DNA of 64,000 bases. Origin: Microtetraspora sp. NBRC 16547. GTDB lineage: Bacteria > Actinomycetota > Actinomycetes > Streptosporangiales > Streptosporangiaceae. Made by a program: the position numbers and the translations under genes. Under the pieces are notes generated by a model that saw only the letters and a list, made by a program, of their open reading frames with translations, was not told the DNA's origin and ran no database searches. Shown here one piece after another: positions 1-8,803 of this stretch; position 1 is the first letter of the stretch, and every line of letters starts with the position of its first letter. The DNA is taken from NCBI RefSeq assembly GCF_030268965.1, contig NZ_BSSE01000002.1, positions 248,001 to 312,000 on the forward strand, in the 5' to 3' direction.

Positions 1-154
1 GCGATCGACACAGAGCTACGGAATGTATCCCTTAAGCCTCGACGGTGTAGGTGGATTCGCCGAAGTGCCGTGTGCCCCACCAAGGATCTTTGCGGCGCTG
101 CACCAGGCAGGGACGGCGCGGCGGAATGTCGGTGGCGCCTGGCAGGCTGGGCGG
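1..154. other. 5' edge of window, no confident gene
   Basis: This stretch precedes the polymerase gene. An ATG at 23 opens the same frame as the polymerase, but the residues it would add do not look like the family N-terminus and no Shine-Dalgarno sequence precedes it. On the minus strand a short tail ending at about position 32 reads like a plausible protein C-terminus (Trp-Trp-Gly-Thr-Arg-His near its end), but it cannot be assigned. Confidence 0.4.
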
Positions 155-1783
155 GTGCAGGTGCTGGTCGCGGTGGATCCGGAGGGCGGGGGGACGATCC
201 GTCCCCTCGGCGGTCCACCGGAACGCGTCGGCGACCTGGCGGAGGCGGTGCGCGAGCTGGAGGCGGCCGTCCACCCCCGATGGGTCTGGGCGGACGCGCG
301 GCGGATCTACCCCGGCCTGCTCGCCCGGGGCGTACGGCTCTCGCGGTGCCACGACATCGCGCTCACCGAGGCGCTGCTGCTCGGCGCCGACGGCCGGTAC
401 GGCGAGCCCCGGTCGGCCGAGGCGGCGTACGCGCGGCTGCGCGAGCTTCCGGTGCCGCCGGACCGGGACGAGACCGCGGAGCCGGGCCACGCGACGCAGG
501 GAAGCCTGTTCGAGCCGGAGGTTCCCGGGCGGGTGGCGCCGGAGGTCGCGGAGATCGACCTTGTCGGCGAGGTGTACGAGGACCAGCTCGCCCGGATCGC
601 GCGCACCGGCCACCCGGGGCGGTTCCGGCTGCTGGTGGCGGCGGAGTCCGCGGGCGCGCTGATCGCGGCCGAGATGGGCCACGACGGCATGCCGTGGCGT
701 GAGGACGTGCACGACGCGCTGCTGACCGAGCTGCTCGGCCCGCGTCCGGTCCACGGGATGCGCCCGTCCCGGCTCCAGGCGCTCGCGGACGAGATCTCCG
801 TCGCCTTCGGCTATCCCGTCAACCCCGACTCACCGCAGCAGATCGTCAAGGCGTTCAAGGGCGCGGGCATCCAGATTCCGTCGACCAGGTCGCGCGTCCT
901 CGCGGGCGTCGACCATCCGGGCGTGGCCCCGCTGCTCGCGTACAAGGAGCTGGCCCGGCTGTACAGCTTCCACGGCTGGGTCTGGGCCGACCAGTGGGTG
1001 CGCGGTAACCGCTTCCGCGGAGAGTACGTCGTGGCCGGCGTCGTGTCCGGGCGGTGGGCGACGAGCGGGGGCGGCGCGCTGCAGATCCCGAAGGTGATGC
1101 GCCGTGTCGTGACCGCCGACCCCGGATGGACGCTGGTGGTCGCCGACGCCGCCCAGCTGGAGCCGCGGGTGCTGGCCGCCATGGCCGGTGACGGCGGGCT
1201 CGCCCGCGCGGCGGGGGAGATTGACCTGTACGCCGCGCTGGCGCAGGCGTTCGGCGGCGAGCGCGACTCCGCCAAGATCGCCATGCTGTCCGCGATGTAC
1301 GGCGGCACCAGCGGCGACGCGCCCAAGCTGCTCGCCGTGATGCGGCAGCGCTTCCCGAAGGCGTACGCCTTCGTGGAGGAGGCCGCCCGCGCGGGCGAGG
1401 ACGGGCGGCTGGTCCGGTCCTGGCTCGGCCGCACCTGTCCGCAGCCGTCGGCGCGGTGGCGCGAGCTGGTGTCCGGGCCGGACGGCACGCGGGCGGCCCG
1501 CGACCGCGGCCGGTTCACCCGGAACTTCGTCGTCCAGGCCACCGCCGCGGAGTGGGCGCTGACGCTCATGGCCGTGCTGCGCGGACGGCTGTCCGACCCG
1601 GCCCGGCTGGTGTTCTTCCAGCACGACGAGGTCATGGTGCACTGCCCGCTCGACCTGGCCGACGAGGTCCGGGCCGCGGTGGCGGCGGCGGCCGAGGAGG
1701 CGACCCGGCTGCTGTTCGGCCCGACGCCGGTCCGGTTCCCGATGGAGGCCGTCGCGGTCGCCCGCTACGCCGACGCGAAGTAG
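155..1783 (+). CDS. Bifunctional 3'-5' exonuclease/DNA polymerase (PolA family A)
   Basis: Family A DNA polymerase of the short actinobacterial type (about 540-560 residues) that lacks a 5'-nuclease domain. The C-terminal half carries recognisable polymerase motifs: motif A as DAAQLEPR (canonical DYSQIELR), motif B around DSAKIAMLSAMYGG, and motif C as QHDE (canonical VHDE). The N-terminal third corresponds to a degenerate proofreading domain. Known family members act in repair-type synthesis as accessories to the main PolI; which role applies here is inference. The GTG at 155 begins VQVLVAVDPEGGG, which matches the usual family start; an upstream in-frame ATG at 23 would add 44 atypical residues. 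It converges on the MFS gene with only 21 bp between the stops, so the two transcripts probably overlap. Confidence 0.85.
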   Translation: MQVLVAVDPEGGGTIRPLGGPPERVGDLAEAVRELEAAVHPRWVWADARRIYPGLLARGVRLSRCHDIALTEALLLGADGRYGEPRSAEAAYARLRELPVPPDRDETAEPGHATQGSLFEPEVPGRVAPEVAEIDLVGEVYEDQLARIARTGHPGRFRLLVAAESAGALIAAEMGHDGMPWREDVHDALLTELLGPRPVHGMRPSRLQALADEISVAFGYPVNPDSPQQIVKAFKGAGIQIPSTRSRVLAGVDHPGVAPLLAYKELARLYSFHGWVWADQWVRGNRFRGEYVVAGVVSGRWATSGGGALQIPKVMRRVVTADPGWTLVVADAAQLEPRVLAAMAGDGGLARAAGEIDLYAALAQAFGGERDSAKIAMLSAMYGGTSGDAPKLLAVMRQRFPKAYAFVEEAARAGEDGRLVRSWLGRTCPQPSARWRELVSGPDGTRAARDRGRFTRNFVVQATAAEWALTLMAVLRGRLSDPARLVFFQHDEVMVHCPLDLADEVRAAVAAAAEEATRLLFGPTPVRFPMEAVAVARYADAK

Positions 1784-1804
1784 CACGCCGCCGGGTTCGC
1801 GATG

Positions 1805-3217
1805 TCACACGGCCGGGGCGACACGCCGGGAGGTGACGGCGATCCAGACGGTGAAGAGCCCGACGGCCACGGCGACGGCGGCCCCCAGCACGCCGTATCC
1901 GGCGACGCCGACGACCACCCCGGCCACGATCGTGCCGGTGGCGCCGCAGACGTTCATCAGCAGGTCGGACAGGCCCTGCACGGCCGGGCGGCGCTCGATC
2001 GGCACCGACTCGGTCAGCATCGCCGAGCCGGAGACCAGCCCGCACGACCAGCCGACGCCGAGCAGGAGGAGCCCCGCGCCGACCTGCGTGACGTCGTGGT
2101 GCCCCGCGGACCCGGCCAGTACGGCGGCGCAGATCAGCACGCCCATGCCGATGAGCATGACGTTCAGCCTGCCGATGCGGTCGGCGAGCCAGCCGACGAC
2201 CGGCGACAGCACGTACATGCCGGCGATGTGGACACTGATCACGATGCCGATGACCGAGATGGACGCGCCCCCGTGATCGAGGTGCACCGGCGTCATCGAC
2301 ATGACCGACACCATCGCGGTGTGGCTGATCGCGATGCCGACCAGCGCCCGGCGGGCCCGCGGAGCGTCGCGGAGCACCTCCCAGGCGGTGCGGAGTGTCC
2401 GGCGGCCGCGATCCGGCGCGGCGGCCCCCGCCGCCCCACCTCCGGACCGGACTTCGGCGGGGTCCTCACCGCGCCGGCCGGACCTGTCCGCACGGTCGGT
2501 CTGGTCCGCACGGTCGGTCTGGTCCGCACGGTCCAATCTGTCCGCACGGTCGGTACGGTCCGCCGGCGTGACCGGCTCGGCGATCCGCCGGGCGAGGATG
2601 AACGGGTCAGGACGCAGCCCGATGTTGATGATCAGCGCGGTGACGGCGAAGGTGAGCGCGGAGAGAGCGAACGGCCCCGCGGCGCCGGTCAGGCCCAGGG
2701 GTTCGGCCACCGCCTTGGCGGGCTCGACCAGGTTGGGTCCGACCACGGTGCCGACGGTGGAGGCCCAGACCACCCACGAGAGGTGGCGGGCGGCGTGGCC
2801 GGGAGGGGCCAGGTCGGTCGCCGAGTAGCGCGCGGCCAGGTTGCCCGCGCTTCCGCCGCCCATGAGGACGAGGCCCGCGAGGAGGAGCTGCCACGATCCC
2901 AACCCGATCGCGACCACCGCGATGACGGAGCCCAGGAAGGCGCTGGCGTAGGCGAGGGTCAGCCCGGCCCGCCGCCCGCCGCGCCCGGAGGCCTGGGCGG
3001 TGGGCAGTGCCAGCAGCGCAGCGCCGAGCACGGTGGCGGTGCCGGCGAACCCGCTGATCACCGTGGACCCGGACAGCCGGTTCACGACCAGGGAACTGAG
3101 GGCCACCCCGACGGCGACTCCCACCCCGCTGACGGTCTGCGCGGCGGACAGCACGATGAGCACGCGCCGCTGCACACGGGACACGTTTACGGGGATTTTG
3201 ATGGGGGTCGTCGTCAT
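1805..3217 (-). CDS. MFS transporter
   Basis: 470-residue major facilitator superfamily permease with about 12 hydrophobic segments in two six-helix halves, likely a drug or metabolite exporter in the cytoplasmic membrane. The central cytoplasmic loop (about residues 215-265) is long and highly charged and contains a repeated Asp-Arg-Ala-Asp pattern encoded by four 18-bp DNA repeats (2487-2558). The C-terminal half includes the motif-A-like GWLADRIGRLNVM. The ATG at 3217 lies 36 bp downstream of the kinase gene on the same strand, so co-transcription with the kinase is likely. The substrate cannot be told from sequence. The loop repeat may make its length variable between strains. Confidence 0.85.
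   Translation of the reverse strand: MTTTPIKIPVNVSRVQRRVLIVLSAAQTVSGVGVAVGVALSSLVVNRLSGSTVISGFAGTATVLGAALLALPTAQASGRGGRRAGLTLAYASAFLGSVIAVVAIGLGSWQLLLAGLVLMGGGSAGNLAARYSATDLAPPGHAARHLSWVVWASTVGTVVGPNLVEPAKAVAEPLGLTGAAGPFALSALTFAVTALIINIGLRPDPFILARRIAEPVTPADRTDRADRLDRADQTDRADQTDRADRSGRRGEDPAEVRSGGGAAGAAAPDRGRRTLRTAWEVLRDAPRARRALVGIAISHTAMVSVMSMTPVHLDHGGASISVIGIVISVHIAGMYVLSPVVGWLADRIGRLNVMLIGMGVLICAAVLAGSAGHHDVTQVGAGLLLLGVGWSCGLVSGSAMLTESVPIERRPAVQGLSDLLMNVCGATGTIVAGVVVGVAGYGVLGAAVAVAVGLFTVWIAVTSRRVAPAV
2487..2558. repeat. Four 18-bp tandem repeats inside the MFS gene
   Basis: Four head-to-tail copies of an 18-bp unit (consensus TCCGCACGGTCGGTCTGG on the plus strand; units start at 2487, 2505, 2523, 2541). 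The first two are identical. The unit is a multiple of three and encodes an Asp/Arg/Ala-rich part of the transporter's central loop, so changes in copy number would stay in frame. Confidence 0.9.
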
Positions 3218-3253
3218 GCGGGAAGTTTGCCATGACTCATCACGGACAGTTCA

Positions 3254-5575
3254 TCACATAGGTGTGAAACTGCCCCAAAGTGCTTGCCGTATGCTCGCGG
3301 CGGAATCGCCCCAGTCGTAGTCGGGTGACGTCACGGTGATCGAGTACGCCTGGCCGTCGGCCTCGACGTAACGGGTCATCCGGTGCATGGTGACCTGGCT
3401 GGAGTTGGTGTAGGTGTACTCCCAGTCGGCCGCCGGCCAGCGGTAGTCGGTCTCGCCCAGGTGCACCTGCGTGTAGTCGTCGTACTTGGCCCGCTGCTCG
3501 GACGCCTTGAGCGCGGCGAGACTCCCGTCGGCGATCTTCCGGACGACGATGCTCTGCGCGCTGTCCTTGGGCCCGGAGAACGTGGTCGCACCCGACTGCG
3601 CGGACACCGTCCAGTTCCTGGGCACGGCGACGGACACGCCGCCGCCGGACAGGGTCGTGTAGCCCTTGGGCGTCTCGAAGCCGGTCTGTTTCCCCGCGTC
3701 CGCGCCGCCGCCTCCCGCCGCGTCTCCGGCCCGCGCCGCCGCGGCGCTCGGCTCTCCGGCGGACCGGGCGCCCTGGTCCGCGGAGCCGCCGGGGAGCACC
3801 AGGAGGACCACCGCGACGATCACGCCGATGACCGCGAGCGCCGCCACGGCGATGAGAACGGTGGACCTGCCCCCCTCGCGGCCGAGCCTGTCCTCGGCCC
3901 GGCGGCGGCCTTTGGATCGGCTCCCGCTCCGGCCCTTACCGGCCGTTGCTGCGGTCGCTGCGGTTTCCGAGTCCCCGGCGATGCCGGCGCCTGTGGAGTG
4001 CCTGGCGCTCCTGGAGCCCCTTGTGCCGGACACGGGTTCCTGCTCGGGCTTGCTGTGCGCGCCTTCGGTGCGCCTCCTGACCCGGCCGGGGCCGGTCGCG
4101 AAGGGATCGTCCGATCCGGCGGCCACCGTGGTGACCGGGTCCCGCCCGAGCTGACCGGGCAGGTCGGTGGGCGCGGGAGCGGGCCACATCGCGTCGGCCC
4201 GGCGTTCCGGCGCGTGCGTGGATCCCGAGGGGCTGCCGAACGGATCGAAGGGCGGCGCGGACTCGAGCGGCGGCGCGGAGCCGTACGGGACGGAGGCGCC
4301 GTCCGTGCCGTGCCGTACGGGAACGGGGGGCGCGGGCGGGAGCGGCGCGGACAGGGGGTCGCGTGGCGGCGCGGCGTGCCCGCCGGTGGAGGCGCCCGTG
4401 GAGGCACCCGTGGAGCCGCCCGCAGTGCCCGTCGTGCCGGGCCCGGCCGCTCCGCCGTCCATCCGATGGGCGGCGGAGGTCTGCGCGGCGGAGTAGCCGC
4501 CGGACGGGCTCGCCATCGGGTCGAAGGGCACCCGGACCGGCCCGGACGGAGTCTCGATGATGCGCGACGGCAGCGGCCCCGAGGGAATCTCCAGCGGCGG
4601 CAGCAGCTGCACGGGGGTGGAGTCCTGCGGGGTCGGCATCGCGGCCCGGTGCCCGGGCATCGTGATCCCCGCTCCGTGGCTCTGCAGGATCCGTTCCAGC
4701 ATGTCGGCGACCTGCGCGGCCCCGATCCGGTCAGCGGGGTTCTTGCGGAGCAGGCCCTCGATGACGGGCAGCAGGGTGCCGGCGCGCTGCGGCCGGGCCG
4801 GTTCCCGCGTGAGCACCGCGCCGAGCACGGCGACCGCGTCCGGCCCCTCGTACGGCGGGTGGCCCTCGACCGCGGCGTAGAGCGTGGCGCCGAACGACCA
4901 CAGGTCCGCCGCGTGGGTGACCGGGCGGCCCTGGAGCCGCTCCGGCGGGATGTACGCCGGCGAGCCCATCAGCAGGCCGGTCTGGGTGATGGTGACGTCG
5001 CCTTCGATGGCGGCGATGCCGAAGTCGGTGAGCACCACCCGGTCGGCCGTGAGCAGCACGTTCCCCGGCTTGACATCGCGGTGCATGATCCCGGCCGCGT
5101 GCGCGTGGCGCAGCGCGTCGAGTACGCGGATGCCGATCTCGGCGGCCTGCACGACGGGCAGCGGCCCGCTCTGCCGCACGGCCTGCTCCAGCGACCAGGC
5201 GCGGACCAGCTCCATGACGATCCAGGGCCGCCCGTCCTCCTCGACGACGTCGTGGACGGTGACGATGCCCGGGTGGCTGAGTCTCGCCGCTGAGCGCGCC
5301 TCGCGCAGCACGCGCTGGTGGGCGCCGTGGGTGCCCGCCTGGTCGAGACCGAACGGCAGGATGAGCTCCTTGACCGCGACGTCGCGGTCGAGCAGCACGT
5401 CATGGGCATGCCAGACCATGCCCATGCCGCCACGGCCGACCGGTGAGAGGAGGCGGTAGCGCCTGCCGACGAGCCGTCCCTGCCCTTCGGGCACCGGTCC
5501 GGCCGTACCTCCTCCGATGGGACCCTGACCCTCCGGCATGGAGGGGACCATACCGAGCAAGCGATCGGTTGTCAT
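3254..5575 (-). CDS. Membrane-anchored serine/threonine protein kinase
   Basis: 773-residue Hanks-type kinase. The catalytic domain spans about residues 38-300: glycine loop VGRGGMG (46-52), ATP-binding Lys69, helix-C Glu92, catalytic loop HRD 165-167 with Asn172, DFG 184-186, and an APE-like segment PPE. A Pro/Ser/Gly-rich linker (about 310-560) with short STGAST repeats leads to one transmembrane helix near 570-595. The remaining C-terminus (about 635-773) is extracytoplasmic and begins with a beta-rich region (FETPKGYTTLSGGGVSVAVP); it contains no PASTA repeats. It probably senses an external signal and phosphorylates cytoplasmic targets. The chosen ATG is preceded by GGGGACC. It lies directly upstream of the MFS gene on the same strand. 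Confidence 0.92.
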   Translation of the reverse strand: MTTDRLLGMVPSMPEGQGPIGGGTAGPVPEGQGRLVGRRYRLLSPVGRGGMGMVWHAHDVLLDRDVAVKELILPFGLDQAGTHGAHQRVLREARSAARLSHPGIVTVHDVVEEDGRPWIVMELVRAWSLEQAVRQSGPLPVVQAAEIGIRVLDALRHAHAAGIMHRDVKPGNVLLTADRVVLTDFGIAAIEGDVTITQTGLLMGSPAYIPPERLQGRPVTHAADLWSFGATLYAAVEGHPPYEGPDAVAVLGAVLTREPARPQRAGTLLPVIEGLLRKNPADRIGAAQVADMLERILQSHGAGITMPGHRAAMPTPQDSTPVQLLPPLEIPSGPLPSRIIETPSGPVRVPFDPMASPSGGYSAAQTSAAHRMDGGAAGPGTTGTAGGSTGASTGASTGGHAAPPRDPLSAPLPPAPPVPVRHGTDGASVPYGSAPPLESAPPFDPFGSPSGSTHAPERRADAMWPAPAPTDLPGQLGRDPVTTVAAGSDDPFATGPGRVRRRTEGAHSKPEQEPVSGTRGSRSARHSTGAGIAGDSETAATAATAGKGRSGSRSKGRRRAEDRLGREGGRSTVLIAVAALAVIGVIVAVVLLVLPGGSADQGARSAGEPSAAAARAGDAAGGGGADAGKQTGFETPKGYTTLSGGGVSVAVPRNWTVSAQSGATTFSGPKDSAQSIVVRKIADGSLAALKASEQRAKYDDYTQVHLGETDYRWPAADWEYTYTNSSQVTMHRMTRYVEADGQAYSITVTSPDYDWGDSAASIRQALWGSFTPM

Positions 5576-5637
5576 GCCCTGGTCCCCAATTCTGGCTCAG
5601 TCCGCACAAATCCCCCCAAGACCCGATCCGCGCGAAT

Positions 5638-5652
5638 TCACAAGATATGTGA
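5638..5652. promoter_or_regulatory. Inverted repeat upstream of the kinase gene
   Basis: A perfect dyad, TCACA-AGATA-TGTGA, lies 63 bp before the kinase start in an AT-richer 120-bp gap between the kinase and DUF1116 genes. It is a plausible operator; the binding protein is unknown. Confidence 0.35.
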
Positions 5653-5669
5653 GGCTGACAACCGATGTT

Positions 5670-5691
5670 AGGGTCAAAGCAGGGTCAAAGG
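5670..5691. repeat. 11-bp tandem duplication after the AllG stop
   Basis: Two copies of AGGGTCAAAG(C/G) sit immediately downstream (on the minus strand) of the stop codon of the DUF1116 gene at 5696. Confidence 0.8.
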
Positions 5692-5695
5692 GAAT

Positions 5696-7090
5696 TCATG
5701 CCTCAGTCAGGGCCTCCAGCGCGGCCGTGAACGCCTCCATGGGAGGGCTGACCAGACCCGCTCCCACCTGGCCCGTTCCCGCGACCCGACCGGCGATCCC
5801 GGTGTTGACGACCGGAAGCAGCCCGGTGCGCGCGACCAGGGTGACGTCGACCCCCACCGGCGTGCCGCGGAACCCGAGCCCCGGGATCTGGTACGCGGGG
5901 TGCTCGGCCAACGTGATCTCGTACATCGAGGTCGTCGCCGCGACCGCGTCCGACACGTCGCCGCCGACGAAGCGCACGATCGCCGGCGCGGCGGCCATGG
6001 CGAAGCCGCCGAGCCCCGTCGTCTCCGTGATCGTGGAGTCGCCGATGTCCGGGTTGGCATCCGCCGGGCCGTACGCGCCGAGGTAGAGGCCGTCGGGAAC
6101 CCCCGCGGGGCCGGTGAACCAGCGGTTCCCGAGCCCGGAAACCTGGATTCCGAAATCGGTCCCATTGCGCGCCATCGCCACGACGAGGCTGGAGCCGGGC
6201 ACATCTCTCGCGGCGTCGGCGCTCACTTTCGCCGCCGCCATTCCCGCGTTCAGGAAGAAATGATCGTTTCCATTGATAAATCGCAACACCTCGGCGGCGT
6301 GCTCGGGGGCGGCCTCCACGACGGCGGGCGCGAGCTCCCGCACCATCAGCGAGGTGGCCGCGCGGTTGCGGTTGTGGAGCTCGTCGCCCATCTGCAGAGC
6401 CTGCGCGATCATGGTGCGCAGGTCGAGGGGCCCGCTCCTGTCCAGCGCCGCCTGGAGCGCCGGCCCCAGCACGTCGCCCATCCAGCACAGCCGGTCGATC
6501 ACCTCCGGGCCGTACGCGCCGTACCGCAGCACCTTGCCCAGTCCCTCGTTCAGCGAGCAGTACGCGGTGCCGCCGTGCTCCGCGTCGGCCACCTCCAGCA
6601 TCCACATCGAGGGGCTGACCACGCCCGCCATCGGTCCGACCGTCCGGTGATGGTGGCAGGAGTCGAGCGTGATGCCGGTCCCGGCGGCGAGCCGCCCCTC
6701 CGCGTCCTCGGGAGAGGAGGCGAGCCCCTCGAAGAGCATCGCGCCGATCAGCGCCCCGCGCATCGGCCCGGAGGCGCGCTCCCAAGTGATCGGCGGCCCC
6801 GCGTGCAAGAACGTGCCGGGTTCCAGACCGAGCACGTCACGGGCCGGACGTACGCCGACGAGCCGGGGACGGGCGGACAGCATCCGGCCGACGGCGGTCG
6901 CGTTCGCCCGCTCCCTGCGCGGATCGGCGAGCACCGCGGCCAGGGCGGCGGCGGTGCCGGGGACGGGCGGGCGCCAGTCGACCTCGGTCCTGGCCACGGC
7001 CTGCTGGTCCAGGGCCTCGCCGAGCACCGCGGTCCCGGCCGTGATCACGTGGGGCTCGCGGCTCAGCATCGACAGCGTCATCGAGGTCAT
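5696..7090 (-). CDS. allG: DUF1116 protein, AllG/YlbE-like oxamate carbamoyltransferase subunit
   Basis: 464-residue DUF1116 protein, the family of E. coli YlbE (AllG). There, FdrA (AllF), AllG and AllH are reported together as the oxamate carbamoyltransferase that ends anaerobic allantoin breakdown, making oxamate and carbamoyl phosphate from oxalurate. Conserved-looking stretches include LDSCHHHRTVGPMAGVVSPS, NEGLGKVLRYGAYG, FINGNDHFFLNAGMAAAK and VARNGTDFGIQ-like segments. The start ATG has an AGGAG sequence 5-6 nt upstream. It is the last gene of a minus-strand set AllH-FdrA-AllG, 127 bp after fdrA. The function is assigned from family and neighbours; the same families also occur in clusters of unknown substrate. 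Confidence 0.78.
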   Translation of the reverse strand: MTSMTLSMLSREPHVITAGTAVLGEALDQQAVARTEVDWRPPVPGTAAALAAVLADPRRERANATAVGRMLSARPRLVGVRPARDVLGLEPGTFLHAGPPITWERASGPMRGALIGAMLFEGLASSPEDAEGRLAAGTGITLDSCHHHRTVGPMAGVVSPSMWMLEVADAEHGGTAYCSLNEGLGKVLRYGAYGPEVIDRLCWMGDVLGPALQAALDRSGPLDLRTMIAQALQMGDELHNRNRAATSLMVRELAPAVVEAAPEHAAEVLRFINGNDHFFLNAGMAAAKVSADAARDVPGSSLVVAMARNGTDFGIQVSGLGNRWFTGPAGVPDGLYLGAYGPADANPDIGDSTITETTGLGGFAMAAAPAIVRFVGGDVSDAVAATTSMYEITLAEHPAYQIPGLGFRGTPVGVDVTLVARTGLLPVVNTGIAGRVAGTGQVGAGLVSPPMEAFTAALEALTEA

Positions 7091-7217
7091 CTGGCTCCTA
7101 TCAGGTCGGTCGCGGTCGGTTCAGCGGGGTGTCACGCGGGTGGTTCGACGGCCGGCTTCGCGCGGGGTCGCGGCCGGGCCGGTCCGCCGCCTCAGGGGAT
7201 CGCACGGGGCGGCGGTC

Positions 7218-8654
7218 TCAGGCACCGGTGTGAGCACGCGCGAGGTCGCGCGCATGCCGGGCGGCCGCCGCGTTCGACGTGAAGACGGCGGCGCCCGCCT
7301 CGTTCAGCCGGGCCGCCTGGGCGCGCAGGCCCTGCGGGTCGCCGTCCGTGCCGACGAGCGCGACGACCACGGCGACCCCGCGCTCGCACGCCCGCGCGAC
7401 GCCCGGGGCGAGTTCCGCCGAGGGATCGGGGTCGGCCCCGTGGCCCAGCACCACGTCGAGGAGGACCACGCCGGACTCGACGGCGTCCAGCGCCTCCAGA
7501 CGGAGCGTCGGGTCGATCATCGGGTGCGCCCGGCCGCGGGTGTACTCGTCGTCGCCGAAGTCGATGAACTCGCCCGTCCCGGCGATGAGGGCGGCCTCGG
7601 TGCACAGCGTGCCGCCCGAGTAGAGCCCGCGCAGCGGCCCGCCTCCCGCGCCGCCGGGCGCCCCGGGTGACCCGGGTGAACCGGCTGCACGGTCTGACGT
7701 GCGCTCCTTCGCCGGCCGTGCGGGCCATTCGGGCCATTCGGGCACCTCGCGACCGAGGGCGCGGAGGACCTCCTCCACGGCGGCCGTGAGGTCGTCCTGG
7801 CCCGGTCCGAGCAACGCCGTGACGACCTTCGTGCCGAGCCCGAGATCCTGTACGGCCCGCGCCACCTCGGCGGCGGGCGGCTTGGAGACGAGGACGATCA
7901 GCTCGGTCGCCGGGTCGGCGTCGAGAGCACGCAGCGCCTGGATCGTCGAGCGCCCGGCCACCTCGGCCGACAGGTCGCGGCCGCCCACGCCGAGCAGGTG
8001 GCTCACGCCCACGCCGGCCAGGTCGAGCAGGCTCGTCACCTGCTGCGCACCCGTGCCGGAGGCGGCCACGACGCCGACCGGGCCGGGGCGCAGCACGTTG
8101 GCGAAGCCCAGCCCCGCGCCGCCGATCACGGCGGTCCCGCAGTCGGGCCCCATCACCAGCACGCCCTTCTCCCGGGCGCGGTCCTTGAGCAGGATCTCCT
8201 GCTGGACTGGGACGTTGTCACTGAAGATCATGACGGAGAGGCCGGCCTCGACGGCGTCGGCCGCCTCCAGGAAGGCGTACTCCCCGGGAACGCTCACCAG
8301 GGCGACCGTCGCGTCCCGGGCCGCCGCGTGCGCCGCCGCCCGGGTGGTGCGCGGCGGACGCCGCTCCCCTCGAGAGGCGCCGGCCGCCTCCCTGGCCGCG
8401 AGCCGCCGCTCCAACTCGGCCGCGGCCTCCCGTACGGCGTCGTCCGACGTGGCCCTGATCGCGACGAGCAGATCGCCCGGCGTGGCCGGGGGCACCGCGA
8501 AGCCCGCGTCGCGGGCGAGGCTCACGTTGAGCTCCGTGGCCATCGCGACGATCGCCACGGTGACTCCGGGCAGTCCCGCGAGCGCCTGGCTGACCCGCAT
8601 CAGGCTCACCGAGTCGTGGTAGACCCCCGCGCGCACTTCGACCAGATCGTTCAA
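7218..8654 (-). CDS. fdrA: FdrA-like protein (AllF), acyl-CoA synthetase fold
   Basis: 478-residue FdrA family protein related to succinyl-CoA synthetase alpha/beta subunits. The central CoA-binding-like Rossmann region contains VMGPDCGTAVIGG and VGVVAASGTGAQQVTSLL, both typical of FdrA. A Pro/Gly-rich linker follows, then a second domain with GLYSGGTLCTEA and HPMIDPTLR. E. coli FdrA is reported as a subunit of oxamate carbamoyltransferase. The frame stays open far upstream, but the TTG at 8654 is preceded by GGGAGGA at ideal spacing and begins the conserved N-terminus (NDLVEVRAGVYHDSVSLM), so the longer reading was rejected. It lies between DUF2877 and DUF1116 genes. At 478 residues it is slightly short for the family. 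Confidence 0.82.
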   Translation of the reverse strand: MNDLVEVRAGVYHDSVSLMRVSQALAGLPGVTVAIVAMATELNVSLARDAGFAVPPATPGDLLVAIRATSDDAVREAAAELERRLAAREAAGASRGERRPPRTTRAAAHAAARDATVALVSVPGEYAFLEAADAVEAGLSVMIFSDNVPVQQEILLKDRAREKGVLVMGPDCGTAVIGGAGLGFANVLRPGPVGVVAASGTGAQQVTSLLDLAGVGVSHLLGVGGRDLSAEVAGRSTIQALRALDADPATELIVLVSKPPAAEVARAVQDLGLGTKVVTALLGPGQDDLTAAVEEVLRALGREVPEWPEWPARPAKERTSDRAAGSPGSPGAPGGAGGGPLRGLYSGGTLCTEAALIAGTGEFIDFGDDEYTRGRAHPMIDPTLRLEALDAVESGVVLLDVVLGHGADPDPSAELAPGVARACERGVAVVVALVGTDGDPQGLRAQAARLNEAGAAVFTSNAAAARHARDLARAHTGA

Positions 8655-8700
8655 GGACGCTTCCTCCCGCGGCTTCCGGTGCCGACTGCCGTGCTGTTTG

Positions 8701-8784
8701 CCGTACTGCTTGTACTGCTTGTACTGCCTGCTTGTACTGCTTGTACTGCTTGCCGTGCTGTTCGTCGTGCTGTTCGTCGTGCTG
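8701..8784. repeat. Intergenic 9-bp/12-bp tandem repeats between allH and fdrA
   Basis: Repeats of TGTACTGCT (9 bp, about five copies with small interruptions) grade into copies of a 12-bp unit TTCGTCGTGCTG. The block fills most of the 149-bp gap between the DUF2877 stop and the FdrA start. All units are multiples of three, so the frame through the gap stays open, but the peptide would be a low-complexity Ser/Thr/Gln/Tyr/Lys run. Confidence 0.85.
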
Positions 8785-8803
8785 AGCGGCGCGGCGCGCC
8801 GCC

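Noticed and set aside
32-754. Minus-strand open frame at the left edge
   Set aside because: Most of it lies antisense to the polymerase. Only its last residues look protein-like, not enough to call a gene.
1802-3235. Long plus-strand open frame opposite the MFS gene
   Set aside because: It is an antisense shadow typical of high-GC DNA; its translation is low-complexity Gly/Asp/Arg and the minus-strand MFS protein has clear membrane helices.
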